A stretch of DNA of 64,000 nucleotides. Origin: Streptomyces sp. DH41 (lineage in GTDB: Bacteria > Actinomycetota > Actinomycetes > Streptomycetales > Streptomycetaceae). The stretch covers positions 62,001-126,000 of the forward strand of contig NZ_JARVKY010000018.1 of assembly GCF_029813785.1 (NCBI RefSeq), in the 5' to 3' direction. Of this stretch, positions 53,837 through 62,073 are shown piece by piece. The notes beneath the pieces are model-generated. The model was given only the letters and a program-made list of their open reading frames with translations, did no database searches and was not told the DNA's origin. Within the stretch, counting starts at the first letter, position 1; each line of letters starts with the position of its first letter. Both the position numbers and the translations under genes were made by a program.

Positions 53837-54595
53837 TCACAGGAGGGCGCCGCCGGAGACCTCGATGCGCTGGGCGGTGACCCAGCGCAGTCCCTCGGAG
53901 GCCAGCGTGGCGATGGCGTCGCCGATCTCCTCAGGTTCGCCGACGCGGCCGAGCGCGGTCTGTCCGGCCAGAACCTGGCGCATTCCGGCGTCGTCCCGCA
54001 TCGCTCCGCCGTTGAAGTCGGTGGCGGTCGGCCCCGGGGCGATGGAGTTGACCCGGATGCCGCGAGGTCCGAGTTCTGCGGCGAGGGTGCGGCTCAGAGC
54101 TTCGATGGCGGCCTTCGAGGCGGAGTAGACCGAGGTGGCGGGGCTGGTGTGGCGAGTCAGTGACGTCGAGACGTTGATGACCTGGCCGCCCCGGGCCAGC
54201 AGCGGCACGAGCGACTGGATGAGGAAGAACGTGCCCCGGACGTTGGTGCCCATCACCGTGTCGAAGTCGTCGATCGTGACGGTCTCCAGCGGTCCGAAGA
54301 CTCCCAGTCCCGCGTTGTTGACCAGGATGTCGAGCCGCGAAGTACCCCAGCGCTCCAGCTGCGCGCCCAGTTCGGTGGTGAAGGACGCGAAGGAGGGGAC
54401 GTCGCTGATGTCGAGCCGGAGAGCGGCGGCCGTCCCACCCACGGCTTGCACCTCTTCCACCGTCTTCTCAGCCCCGGCCGCGTCACCGCGGTGGGTGACC
54501 ACGACCCGCACCCCGCGTGTGGCCAGGGCGATGGCCGCGCTGCGCCCGAGGCCGCGATTCGCACCGGTCACCAAAGCGATCTTGTCGACTGTCAT
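53837..54595 (-). CDS. Short-chain dehydrogenase/reductase
   Basis: NAD(P)-dependent SDR of 252 residues. Cofactor motif VTGANRGLG, NNAG in ILVNNAGLGVFG, catalytic Ser in INVSTSLTRH, and YSASK (YxxxK) are present; THRGD after the second strand suggests NADP preference. The start is ATG 54595 with GGAGGAAG upstream. It is divergent from a TetR gene 147 bases away with two palindromic sites between, so it is probably the regulator's target. Confidence 0.92.
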   Translation of the reverse strand: MTVDKIALVTGANRGLGRSAAIALATRGVRVVVTHRGDAAGAEKTVEEVQAVGGTAAALRLDISDVPSFASFTTELGAQLERWGTSRLDILVNNAGLGVFGPLETVTIDDFDTVMGTNVRGTFFLIQSLVPLLARGGQVINVSTSLTRHTSPATSVYSASKAAIEALSRTLAAELGPRGIRVNSIAPGPTATDFNGGAMRDDAGMRQVLAGQTALGRVGEPEEIGDAIATLASEGLRWVTAQRIEVSGGALL

Positions 54596-54649
54596 GAACT
54601 TCCTCCATCGTGCGACAACGAGGATGCGCCCAGGTGCCACACCTCAGAT

Positions 54650-54667
54650 GCGAGTCACTCGACTCGC
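54650..54667. promoter_or_regulatory. Operator-like palindrome near the SDR promoter
   Basis: gcgagtc-N4-gactcgc, sharing the core gcgagtc/gactcgc with the longer palindrome at 54692-54723. Confidence 0.65.
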
Positions 54668-54691
54668 CTTACTGCTGCACCGTAAGTGGGG

Positions 54692-54723
54692 CCCCGAGGC
54701 GAGTCAAGTGACTCGCCTCGGGG
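54692..54723. promoter_or_regulatory. Long palindromic operator, SDR/TetR intergenic region
   Basis: Perfect 15-bp arms (ccccgaggcgagtca and its complement) around a 2-base centre, 18 bases before the TetR start. The shape and position fit TetR autoregulation. Confidence 0.8.
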
Positions 54724-54741
54724 CTGCGGCATACTCTCCGC

Positions 54742-55377
54742 ATGGCAGCAGAACTCACCGCGCATCACCGCAGGCTCGCCCAGCAGAAGCGTGAGGCGAT
54801 CACCTCCGCGGCCACAGAACTGTTCTTGGACCGCGGCTACGACGGCACCTCCCTCGCACGGATCGCCGAAGCGGCCGGGGTCTCGAAGTCCACCCTGTTC
54901 AAGCAGTTCCCCACCAAGGCGGCCCTCTTCGAGGCCATCGTCACCGAGTCCTGGCAGCGCGACGCCGGCGATACCGCCGCGCGGCCACAGGCGGGAGATC
55001 TGCGCTCCGGGCTGACAGCCATCGGCCACCGCTACGCCGACCTGATCGGCCAGCCCCGCATGACAGGCTTGTTCCGGATCGTCATCGCCGAACTGCCTCG
55101 TTTCCCCGAGCTGGGACGGATGCAGTTCCAGCTCGGCAAACTGCCCTACTTCGCCTCCGTCCAGCACTACTTGGAATCCGAGCATGAGGCGGGCAACGCT
55201 GATGTGCCCAACGCTGAAAGCGCCGCGAACCAGTTCCTCGGCATGATCGCTAACTACGTCCTGTGGCCCCGCATGCTGCTGACCGGCTGGAACCCCGCAG
55301 CCTCCGACATCCACAGCGCCGTCGAAGAGGCCGTCCAGACCATGCTCGCCAGATACACCCCCGGCCCGCCGGCCTGA
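54742..55377 (+). CDS. TetR-family regulator, divergent from SDR
   Basis: Regulator of 211 residues. The N-terminal helix-turn-helix is ITSAATELFLDRGYDGTSLA then AEAAGVSKSTLFKQFPTKAA, typical TetR/AcrR. The C-terminal ligand domain is helical (LIGQPRMTGLFRIVIAELPR). Start ATG 54742. It probably represses itself and the SDR through the two palindromes upstream. Confidence 0.9.
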   Translation: MAAELTAHHRRLAQQKREAITSAATELFLDRGYDGTSLARIAEAAGVSKSTLFKQFPTKAALFEAIVTESWQRDAGDTAARPQAGDLRSGLTAIGHRYADLIGQPRMTGLFRIVIAELPRFPELGRMQFQLGKLPYFASVQHYLESEHEAGNADVPNAESAANQFLGMIANYVLWPRMLLTGWNPAASDIHSAVEEAVQTMLARYTPGPPA

Positions 55378-55464
55378 CCCGGAGCCGGAATTTCCACACG
55401 GCCGCGCAATGCCTAAGACCGCGGCGCTTTCACCCGCGATACCTGTAGGCAAACGATGGCGAGC

Positions 55465-56337
55465 TCAAGCGGTCAGCGCATCACTGCTGTTCAGAAGGTC
55501 AGCGTAGACCTCCGCCGGAGTGCGGTATCCGTGGGTCTTGCGCGGACGGTGATTGAGCTCGTAGGCGATGGCGTCCAGGTCGGCCTGGCTGAACGTGCGG
55601 AGGTCCGCTCCCTTGGGGAGGTACTGCCGTAGCAGCCGGTTGGTGTTCTCGTTGGTTCCGCGCTGCCACGGGCTCCGTGGCTTGCAAAGGTAGATCGGCA
55701 TCCCGGTCTCGGCGGTGATGGCCTGGTGCTCGGCCATCTCCCGGCCCCGGTCCCAGGTGAGCGTCCGTCGTAGCTGGGGCGAGATGCCGAGGAGACTCCT
55801 GGTGAGGTGCGGAGTGACCTGCTCGGCCTTGATGCCGTCCGGCAGCGCGACGACGGCCGTGTAGCGGCTGGTGCGCTCGACCAGCGTGGCCACGGCCGAG
55901 GGCCGGGTGCCCATTACGAGGTCGCCTTCCCAGTGGCCCGGGACCTTGCGGTCCTCGACCTCGGCGGGACGGGCGCTGATGGACGCCATGCCGCGGATGA
56001 TGCCCCGCCCTGTGGGCCGCCGGGCGAGCTTCGGGCGGCGCATAGGCCTGCCTGACCGCAGTCGCTGGGTGAGGCTGCGGTCGATCGCCTGGCGCCGGCG
56101 TGGGTCGTAGAGCGAGAGGTAGATCGCTTCGTGCGAGATCTGCATGACAGCGTCAGCAGGGAACTGCCGTCGCAGCCATCCCGCGATCTGCTCGGGCGAC
56201 CAGCACAGAGCCAGTTTGCCCTCCACCAGGGCGCGCAGAGCCGGCCGTTGGGCGAGCTTGGCCGACTTGGGCCGGCGCCCGCGCGTGTAGGCGGCCGCAT
56301 CAGCGGACGCCGCTCGGTAGAGGTTCCGACCGCCGTT
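55465..56337 (-). pseudogene. IS30-family transposase, 5' truncated
   Basis: The frame from NGGRNLYRAASADAAAYTRG to the stop is a clear IS30 transposase: CWSPEQIAGWLRRQFP, EAIYLSLYDPRRRQ, the DDE residues in HWEGDLVMGTRPS, LTWDRGREMAEH and RGTNENTNRLLRQYL. The N-terminal DNA-binding domain is missing: upstream of about 56337 the frame reads into a TetR gene on the other strand. I cannot define inverted repeats. It is unlikely to be active. Confidence 0.85.
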
Positions 56338-56896
56338 GCGTGCCGACGCGCGACGCAACCGCGAGGCCTTGCTGTCCGCGGCCCGCCAGGCGTTCCTCGG
56401 CGGCGACGCCGACGCGCACGTCGAGGACATCGCCCGCAGCGCCGGCGTCGCCGTCGGAACGCTCTACCGTCACTTCGAAACCCGCGACGCGCTGATCGAG
56501 GAGGTCTACCGCAAAGAGGTCGACGACCTGTGCGCCACGCCCGGCGTCCTGCTGGACCAGCACGCCCCGGAGGAGGCGCTGCGGCGCTTCCTGCTGCTGC
56601 TTGTGGACCACGCGGCGGTGGGCAAGGGGATGTCCGGTGTGCTGGAAAGCATCATGGCGACGGACTCACCGGTCTTCGGCGACGCCCGTACGCGTATGGC
56701 CGGTGCCCTCTCCCTGCTGCTTGAAGCAGGCAGTGCGGCCGGCACTGTCCGCGACGACATCACAGGGCCAACTCTGTTGCGTGCCCTGGGCGGCATCTGC
56801 GGAATGCGCGCCACGGAGGGCTGGCTGGTCGAGGCCCGGCAGATCACCGCCCTCCTCTTCGACGGCCTGCGACACGGCGCCCCGCAGTCACCCTGA
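56336..56896 (+). CDS. TetR-family regulator with interrupted 5' end
   Basis: TetR/AcrR protein of 186 residues. It begins RADARRNREALLSAARQAFL, then DIARSAGVAVGTLYRHFETRDALIEEVY (recognition helix). Family members usually have about 8-10 residues before RADARRN; here these are replaced by the IS30 junction and the only in-frame start is TTG 56336 without ribosome binding site. It may be dead or driven from outside. The C-terminal domain appears complete. Confidence 0.7.
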   Translation: MRADARRNREALLSAARQAFLGGDADAHVEDIARSAGVAVGTLYRHFETRDALIEEVYRKEVDDLCATPGVLLDQHAPEEALRRFLLLLVDHAAVGKGMSGVLESIMATDSPVFGDARTRMAGALSLLLEAGSAAGTVRDDITGPTLLRALGGICGMRATEGWLVEARQITALLFDGLRHGAPQSP

Positions 56897-56968
56897 GCCG
56901 GGGGCGCGCGCCACCGGCCAGGCCCTGCCCGTCACTCCTGACCGCTCCCGTCGTCGTCCTCGTACAGC

Positions 56969-57047
56969 GCGGAACCGCTGCAGTTCCCTGCCGTCGCCCG
57001 GCTCCAGGCGCCTTGATGCCGCCCGCTGCTTACACGTCGTGCTCCGC
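56969..57047 (-). pseudogene. Duplicated 5' end of the membrane-protein gene
   Basis: 79 bases match 53205-53283 with few changes and translate to KQRAASRRLEPGDGRELQRF, against KQWAASRRLKPGDGRELQRF in the intact gene. The start codon is changed and the rest of the gene is missing. Confidence 0.82.
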
Positions 57048-57077
57048 CCTTCCTGTGTGCATCGGCCGGCACCGCCA

Positions 57078-57094
57078 CTAGTGCAGCGTGTCAG
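57078..57094. promoter_or_regulatory. Degenerate TetR operator copy
   Basis: ctagtgcagcgtgtcag resembles the operator at 53314-53330 (ctagtacagcgtgctag) and lies at the corresponding place beside the duplicated gene 5' end. Confidence 0.6.
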
Positions 57095-57141
57095 GAAGGG
57101 CGCTAGTGCTGGGACCGCATAGGTTCGCCGGTTCGGATGCC

Positions 57142-57822
57142 TTACAGGTTGTTCGCATAGAAGCTGGTGAGTCGTTCGACGGCAGCGTCGACGTATTCGG
57201 GTTCGTCGTACATCTCGTAGTGGCCGGCGCCGTCGATCACCATGAGGTCGACGGGGTTGGGGGCCAGCTTCCACAGCTGCATGCCGGTGTCGTAGGAGCC
57301 GGTGTTGCCGATGCGTCCGGCGAGGATGACCTGGAGTGGCTGGGTCATGAGCTGATCGGCCAGGTGGAACGCGTCGTAGCCCAGCAGGAGGGAGTCGCTG
57401 CGCAAGAGGCGCCGGTTCGTGGAATGTTCGTTACCGCCGCGCTCGGTGCGGTAGTAGGTGACGGCCTGAGTGGTGTCGATGTCGGTCAGGCCCGCTGTTG
57501 TGGCGTCCTCCAGGGTGTCGGGCAGCCAGTTCACGCGGGTCGTCTCGCCGGAGCGGGTCTCTTCGGTCCGTGCGTCCGCGAGGGCGTCGAGTGCTGCGGC
57601 CGGACCGTCGGGGGAGAAGCTGCGGAACGCGGCGCCGATGTTGACGGGGACTACCGTGCCGACCGCCTTGATGCGGTGGTCCGTGCGGGCGGTGTGCACG
57701 GCGTAGCCGCCACCGGCGCAGACGCCGAGGACGCCGATGCGCCGCGGGTCGATGCCGGGGGTCGTGGTGAGCACGTCGATGGCGCCCGGACGACCGCCCC
57801 GGCGAACTTCCCGGTCGGAGCA
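57142..57822 (-). pseudogene. Dienelactone-hydrolase-like gene, 5' truncated
   Basis: The frame runs from a TAG inside the TetR operator (57823-57825) and resembles the C-terminal two thirds of a dienelactone-hydrolase/alpha-beta hydrolase: PRRIGVLGVCAGGGYAVHTA with a Cys nucleophile, a later PLQVILAGRIGNTGSYD and the histidine in IDGAGHYEMYDE. The N-terminal strands are missing. Translation from GTG 57774 would give 210 residues lacking the start of the fold, so activity is doubtful. Confidence 0.72.
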
Positions 57823-57852
57823 CTAGCATGCTGTACTAGTACGGCGTGCTAG
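57823..57852. promoter_or_regulatory. Palindromic operator of the intact TetR gene
   Basis: A 30-base near-palindrome (right half tacggcgtgctag; left half with two changes) that matches the perfect palindrome at 53338-53367. It ends 40 bases before the TetR start codon. Confidence 0.8.
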
Positions 57853-57892
57853 TACAGTGAAGGGTGCTGGGAGAAGCTAAGGAGAGCAGGAC

Positions 57893-58504
57893 ATGGAAAC
57901 ACGCGAGAAGATCCTCCAGGCCGCTGCGGAGATGATCGCCGAGGACGTAGCGGCGAAGCTGAGCGTGCGCGCGGTCGCCGCGCGTGCGGGGGTGAGCATC
58001 GGCTCGCTGAGGTTCCACTTCCCCACCCAGCGCGCGCTGCAGGACAGCTTGCTCAAGCGGATCTACGAACACCTGCTGCCCGGCGACCCGATCCGGGACC
58101 GGACACTGTCGCCCCGCGAACGGCTGCTGAACTGCCTGCGGCAGGTTCTCGCACCGCTCGGCACCAACGAGGACGCGCGAACCGCATGGGGCACGGTCTA
58201 TCGGAGCTTCATCGAACCCGAACCGACCGAACCGGTACGCACCGCCTACCTCGCCCACGAGCGGGAGGCGGAGCGCCGGGTCGAACACTGGCTGACCGTG
58301 CTCGCCGAGGAGGGCGCATTGCCCCCAGGAGACCACACCCGCAACGTCAGGTTCCTTCTCACCGTCCTCAACGGACTCTCGGTCGAACGCGCACTGCCCA
58401 CCCGCGAATCCGTCCTCATCGCCGAGACCGAGACCCTCAACGCCGCCGTCGACCACGTCCTCTCCACCGGCCCCGCACCATCCGCCGGACCCCCCCGGCC
58501 GTGA
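57893..58504 (+). CDS. TetR-family regulator (intact copy)
   Basis: TetR protein of 203 residues. The helix-turn-helix covers about residues 5-50 (REKILQAAAEMIAEDVAAKL, RAVAARAGVSIGSLRFHFPT). The ligand domain follows, and its first part is duplicated at 53396-53608. The start ATG 57893 has AAGGAG ten bases upstream. Probable targets are its own promoter and the membrane-protein/peptidase pair at 53276, which share its operators. Confidence 0.9.
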   Translation: METREKILQAAAEMIAEDVAAKLSVRAVAARAGVSIGSLRFHFPTQRALQDSLLKRIYEHLLPGDPIRDRTLSPRERLLNCLRQVLAPLGTNEDARTAWGTVYRSFIEPEPTEPVRTAYLAHEREAERRVEHWLTVLAEEGALPPGDHTRNVRFLLTVLNGLSVERALPTRESVLIAETETLNAAVDHVLSTGPAPSAGPPRP

Positions 58505-58684
58505 ACCGGACCAGCCACCCCTTCGCGTCGAGGCGCGAGACCACGGCGCGACGGGCATCGGCGTGGACAGACCGGCATGGTCGGCCGCTATCCGCCCGCC
58601 GGGCAGTTGCCGGACTCGAATTCTCCACGGCGACCGCAAAGAAACGCAAAGACACGGCACCAGACGGCGAGGGAGATCTCGATC

Positions 58685-59425
58685 ATGGCGTGGAGCACTC
58701 GGGAGATGGCGGAGCTGGCCGGCGTCAGTCTCAGGGCCGTACGGCATTACCACGACATCGGATTGCTTGAAGAGCCGGAGCGTCGGTCCAACGGATACAA
58801 GCAGTACGGCGTCAGCCACCTCGTCCGGCTCCTCCGGACAAAGCGCCTCACGGCTCTGGGCTTCTCCCTGTCCCAGATTGCGGGCATGGACGACGACCCG
58901 GATTCGGGCCCCGACCCGCGAGATCTGCGGGCTCTCGACACGGAGCTGGCCGCCACCATCGAACGCCTGCAACACGCCCGCGCGGAGGTGGGCGCCCTCC
59001 TGCGCGGGCGCGCTGCGAGCGATCTTCCCCTCCGCTTCGTCTCCGTGGACAAGACCGCCGAACTTCCTGCCCCGGACCGCTCTTTCGTCACCGTCCTCGG
59101 TACGGTCCTCGGACCCAGTGGGATGGACGCCTATGCCGACTTGCTCCATCAGGAGCCGCAGCCGGTGGCACTGGAACTCAACGAGCTTCCGGCCGATGCC
59201 GACGAGGTGACCCGCCAGAGTCTCGCCGAGCGTCTCGTGCCGTACGTTCGAGGCCTCCGGGTCCGCCATCCCGGGCTCAGCGATCTCGCTTCAGACGCCC
59301 CGCGCGGCCGACAGCACACCGCCCGCACCATCGGCAAAGCCATCAGCGATCTCTACAATCCAGCCCAGGTGGATGTCATGAAGCGGCTCGACGGGCTCCT
59401 GTCCGATGACGATGCCCCTCGGTGA
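58685..59425 (+). CDS. MerR-family regulator 1
   Basis: Regulator of 246 residues with an N-terminal winged helix (MAWSTREMAELAGVSLRAVR, HYHDIGLLEEPERRSNGYKQ) and a dimerisation coiled coil (LDTELAATIERLQHARAEVG). The long C-terminal domain lacks recognisable metal cysteines, so it probably senses an organic ligand. The start is ATG 58685. It converges with the second MerR gene and is related to it throughout. No clear 19-bp-spacer promoter is visible upstream. Confidence 0.88.
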   Translation: MAWSTREMAELAGVSLRAVRHYHDIGLLEEPERRSNGYKQYGVSHLVRLLRTKRLTALGFSLSQIAGMDDDPDSGPDPRDLRALDTELAATIERLQHARAEVGALLRGRAASDLPLRFVSVDKTAELPAPDRSFVTVLGTVLGPSGMDAYADLLHQEPQPVALELNELPADADEVTRQSLAERLVPYVRGLRVRHPGLSDLASDAPRGRQHTARTIGKAISDLYNPAQVDVMKRLDGLLSDDDAPR

Positions 59426-59644
59426 CCGTACTCAGAGCGCCGCTTCGTGACTCGGTGAGTGTGGCCCAGTGCGCGCCTGATGGTGTGACGAGTGCATGCA
59501 GGAGTCGTCGTCACTGCCACCACCACCTGGACATCAGCGAACCGTGGTCGGTGTGGTCCGCTGACGCACGTGCGTCGTTGCGGTAGGCCGGCCCGACGCT
59601 GCGCGGGCGGCACAGATGCGGTGTGCGCCTACCCGGCGCTGCCC

Positions 59645-60397
59645 TCACTGCTGGGCGTCGTCGCTCTCGCTCCCTGCGGTGCCGTTCTCGACGAGGATGC
59701 TGTGAACGCGTCGCAGCACGTCGAGGTGCGCGCGGTTGTAGAACTCGGTCAAGGCGTGCACGGTGACCGAGTCCGCGAGCGCCCTTTCCCGGTGCGAGGC
59801 CCGCCCGAGGTCGGCCAGAGCAGGGTGGGCCCGGTGCTGCTCGCGGGCTTCGGGCGCCATCTGCTCGGCCAGCCGCTGCCGTACGTCCTCGGGTGCGGCC
59901 TCCTCGAGCGCCGCGAACTCCGCTTCGAGGTCGCCACGGGGTCCCGAAAGCTGTTCCTTGAGGGCGGCAATCGCTTCGGGTGTGAGGATGCTGGAGTAGG
60001 CCACCAGCAGGGATCGCTGGGTTTCGGGCAGGTCGTCGGCAAGCGTCTTGAAGTCCGGGGGCATGTCGAGCGCGGCCCGATTGTCCATGATGGCCGCCAG
60101 GTCCCGCCGCATCCGCTGTCGGCGTTCGATGTCCGCCGCGAGTTCGGCGTCGAGGTCCCGAAGGATCTGCCGTGCCCTCTCATCACCGCTCTCGACCGCG
60201 GGGACATCTGCGAGAGCCACACCGAGGTCGGTCAGTCTGCGGATACGCATCAGGCGCACCAGATGGTTGACGCCATAGCGCTTGTAGCCGTTGGACGCCC
60301 GTTCCGGCTCGTCCAGGAGGCCGATCTCGTGGTAGTGCCGGACGGCCTTGGCGGTCGTCCCCGCGAGTTCCGCCAGCCGACGGGTACTCCACGCCAT
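59645..60397 (-). CDS. MerR-family regulator 2
   Basis: Regulator of 250 residues starting MAWSTRRLAELAGTTAKAVR, with the MerR wing (HYHEIGLLDEPERASNGYKR) and a coiled coil at about 80-115. The C-terminal domain is related to that of MerR 1. It is divergent from the secreted peptidase gene, and both promoters lie in one inverted-repeat region (60439-60519). AGGAG-like sequence lies just upstream of ATG 60397. Confidence 0.9.
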   Translation of the reverse strand: MAWSTRRLAELAGTTAKAVRHYHEIGLLDEPERASNGYKRYGVNHLVRLMRIRRLTDLGVALADVPAVESGDERARQILRDLDAELAADIERRQRMRRDLAAIMDNRAALDMPPDFKTLADDLPETQRSLLVAYSSILTPEAIAALKEQLSGPRGDLEAEFAALEEAAPEDVRQRLAEQMAPEAREQHRAHPALADLGRASHRERALADSVTVHALTEFYNRAHLDVLRRVHSILVENGTAGSESDDAQQ

Positions 60398-60438
60398 CAG
60401 GAGCCCCTCTCCAGGATCGTGCCGGTGGTCATTGAAAA

Positions 60439-60519
60439 CCCTGCCCCTGGGGCACGGTCAACTCCCTTCGGTTCCGGCTCGCCAGCGGTTGACCGTGCCC
60501 CAGGGGCAGGGAGTGTGAT
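60439..60519. promoter_or_regulatory. Divergent MerR-type promoters in a 24-bp inverted repeat
   Basis: A perfect 24-bp inverted repeat (60439-60462 and 60488-60511, arm gttgaccgtgccccaggggc + aggg) with a 25-base centre. Each arm contains TTGACC and a dyad gccccaggggc. On the plus strand TTGACC (60489-60494) is 19 bp from TGTGAT (60514-60519); on the minus strand TTGACC (60461-60456) is 19 bp from TTCAAT. A long 19-bp spacer with a dyad between the hexamers is the hallmark of MerR-activated promoters. Confidence 0.82.
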
Positions 60520-60561
60520 GGACGCGACCACGCCCCACGCACCGATATGCGGAGACTGGAC

Positions 60562-62073
60562 ATGAAACGACAAAGCGGTGTCGGCCGAAACCTGGCCCTT
60601 CTGGCGGTCATCGGCCTGGGCGCGTCACTGATCACTGTGCCCGCCGCCGCCGAGGAGACGAAAACGCCTCAGGCGGAGTGGGGCCAGTGCCCCGACGACG
60701 TCGGGGCGGAAGCCGCTCCGACCGTGCTGCAGTGCGCCACCGTGCGCGTGCCGTTGGACTATGCCGAGCCGGAAGGCGAGCAGATCGACCTCACCGTTTC
60801 GCGGCTGGCCGCCGCCGACCCGGACAAGAGGCGCGGCGTCCTCATGCTCAACCCGGGCGGTCCCGGCGGATCCGGGCTGGCGCTGTCCGCGCTGCTGGTG
60901 GCCCAGGGCCTGCCCAGCAGCGTCACCGACCGCTACGACTTGATCGGCATGGACACCCGCGGGATCGGTCATTCCACACCGGTCAGTTGCGGTTTCACCA
61001 CAGACAGCCCCTACTACTCCAATATCCCGCCCTACGCGGTCGATGACGCTGCGGTCACCGCGCAGGCGAAGGTCGCTGAGAAGGCGGCCGAGCAGTGCGC
61101 GGACAACGACGACGATGGCAGGCTGCGCCACCTGACCACCGCGAACACCGCCCGCGACCTGGACCGGATCCGGGCCGCGCTCGGCGAGGAGAAAACCAGC
61201 TACCTGGGCTACTCGTACGGCACGGCCCTCGGCGCCGCCTACGCGTCGATGTTCCCCGAGCGTTCCGACCGGATCGTGCTCGACAGCAACATCGGAGACG
61301 CTCACCTCGACCGCGACGGCATGCGCCGCTACGCGCTCGGCATGGAGCAGACCCTGCCGGACTTCGCGAAGTGGGCCGCCAGTCGGCACGACAGCTATGG
61401 CCTGGGCCGCACACCTGGGCAGGTACGGGCGTCCTACCTCGCCATCGCCGGCAGGCTCGACAAGGCTCCGGTCGCGGGGATCGACGGCAGCCTCTTCCGT
61501 CTCCTGACGTTCGGCCACTTGTTCAAGCAGGCGCAGTACCCCACGCTGGCGCAGACCTGGCAGACGCTGCGCGAAGGCGACGAGGCCGCGGCCCGCGGTC
61601 TGACGGCCGCCACCGGGGAAACGGCGGACGGCGCGCTGTCGCCGACCGACAACGCACTGACCGTGTTCCTCGCCGTCACCTGTAACGACGCCGAGTGGCC
61701 CGCGGACATCAACACCTACCGGCGAGGCGTCGCCGAGGACCGCGAACGCTACCCGCTGTTTGGCGCCGCGACCGCCAACATCAACCCTTGCGCCTTCTGG
61801 CCGTACACCCCCGCTGAACCGCCCGTGGAGGTCGACGCCGAAGGCCCGCGCAACGTGCTGCTCCTACAGAACCGGCGGGACGCGTCGACCCCGCACTTGG
61901 GCGGGAAGATGCTGCGGGAGAAGTTCGGGGACCGCGCCCGGCTGATCAGCGTCGACGACAGCGGGCACGGTGTCTACGTCCTGGGCCGGAACTCCTGCGC
62001 GTTGAACACCACCACGCGCTACCTCGTCGAGGGCGAGATGCCCACGAAGGACACGTCCTGCCGCGCGGATTGA
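60562..62073 (+). CDS. Secreted peptidase, S33 / tripeptidyl aminopeptidase-like (island copy 2)
   Basis: Exported alpha/beta-hydrolase of 503 residues. A Sec signal peptide (LALLAVIGLGASLITVPAAA) without lipobox precedes the mature enzyme. Oxyanion segment LMLNPGGPGGSG; nucleophile Ser208 in GYSYGTALG; acid and His in NRRDASTPHLGG and DDSGHGVYVLG. I chose ATG 60562 because GGAG lies ten bases upstream; ATG 60547 adds five residues. It is divergent from MerR 2 and is probably its activation target. Confidence 0.87.
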   Translation: MKRQSGVGRNLALLAVIGLGASLITVPAAAEETKTPQAEWGQCPDDVGAEAAPTVLQCATVRVPLDYAEPEGEQIDLTVSRLAAADPDKRRGVLMLNPGGPGGSGLALSALLVAQGLPSSVTDRYDLIGMDTRGIGHSTPVSCGFTTDSPYYSNIPPYAVDDAAVTAQAKVAEKAAEQCADNDDDGRLRHLTTANTARDLDRIRAALGEEKTSYLGYSYGTALGAAYASMFPERSDRIVLDSNIGDAHLDRDGMRRYALGMEQTLPDFAKWAASRHDSYGLGRTPGQVRASYLAIAGRLDKAPVAGIDGSLFRLLTFGHLFKQAQYPTLAQTWQTLREGDEAAARGLTAATGETADGALSPTDNALTVFLAVTCNDAEWPADINTYRRGVAEDRERYPLFGAATANINPCAFWPYTPAEPPVEVDAEGPRNVLLLQNRRDASTPHLGGKMLREKFGDRARLISVDDSGHGVYVLGRNSCALNTTTRYLVEGEMPTKDTSCRAD

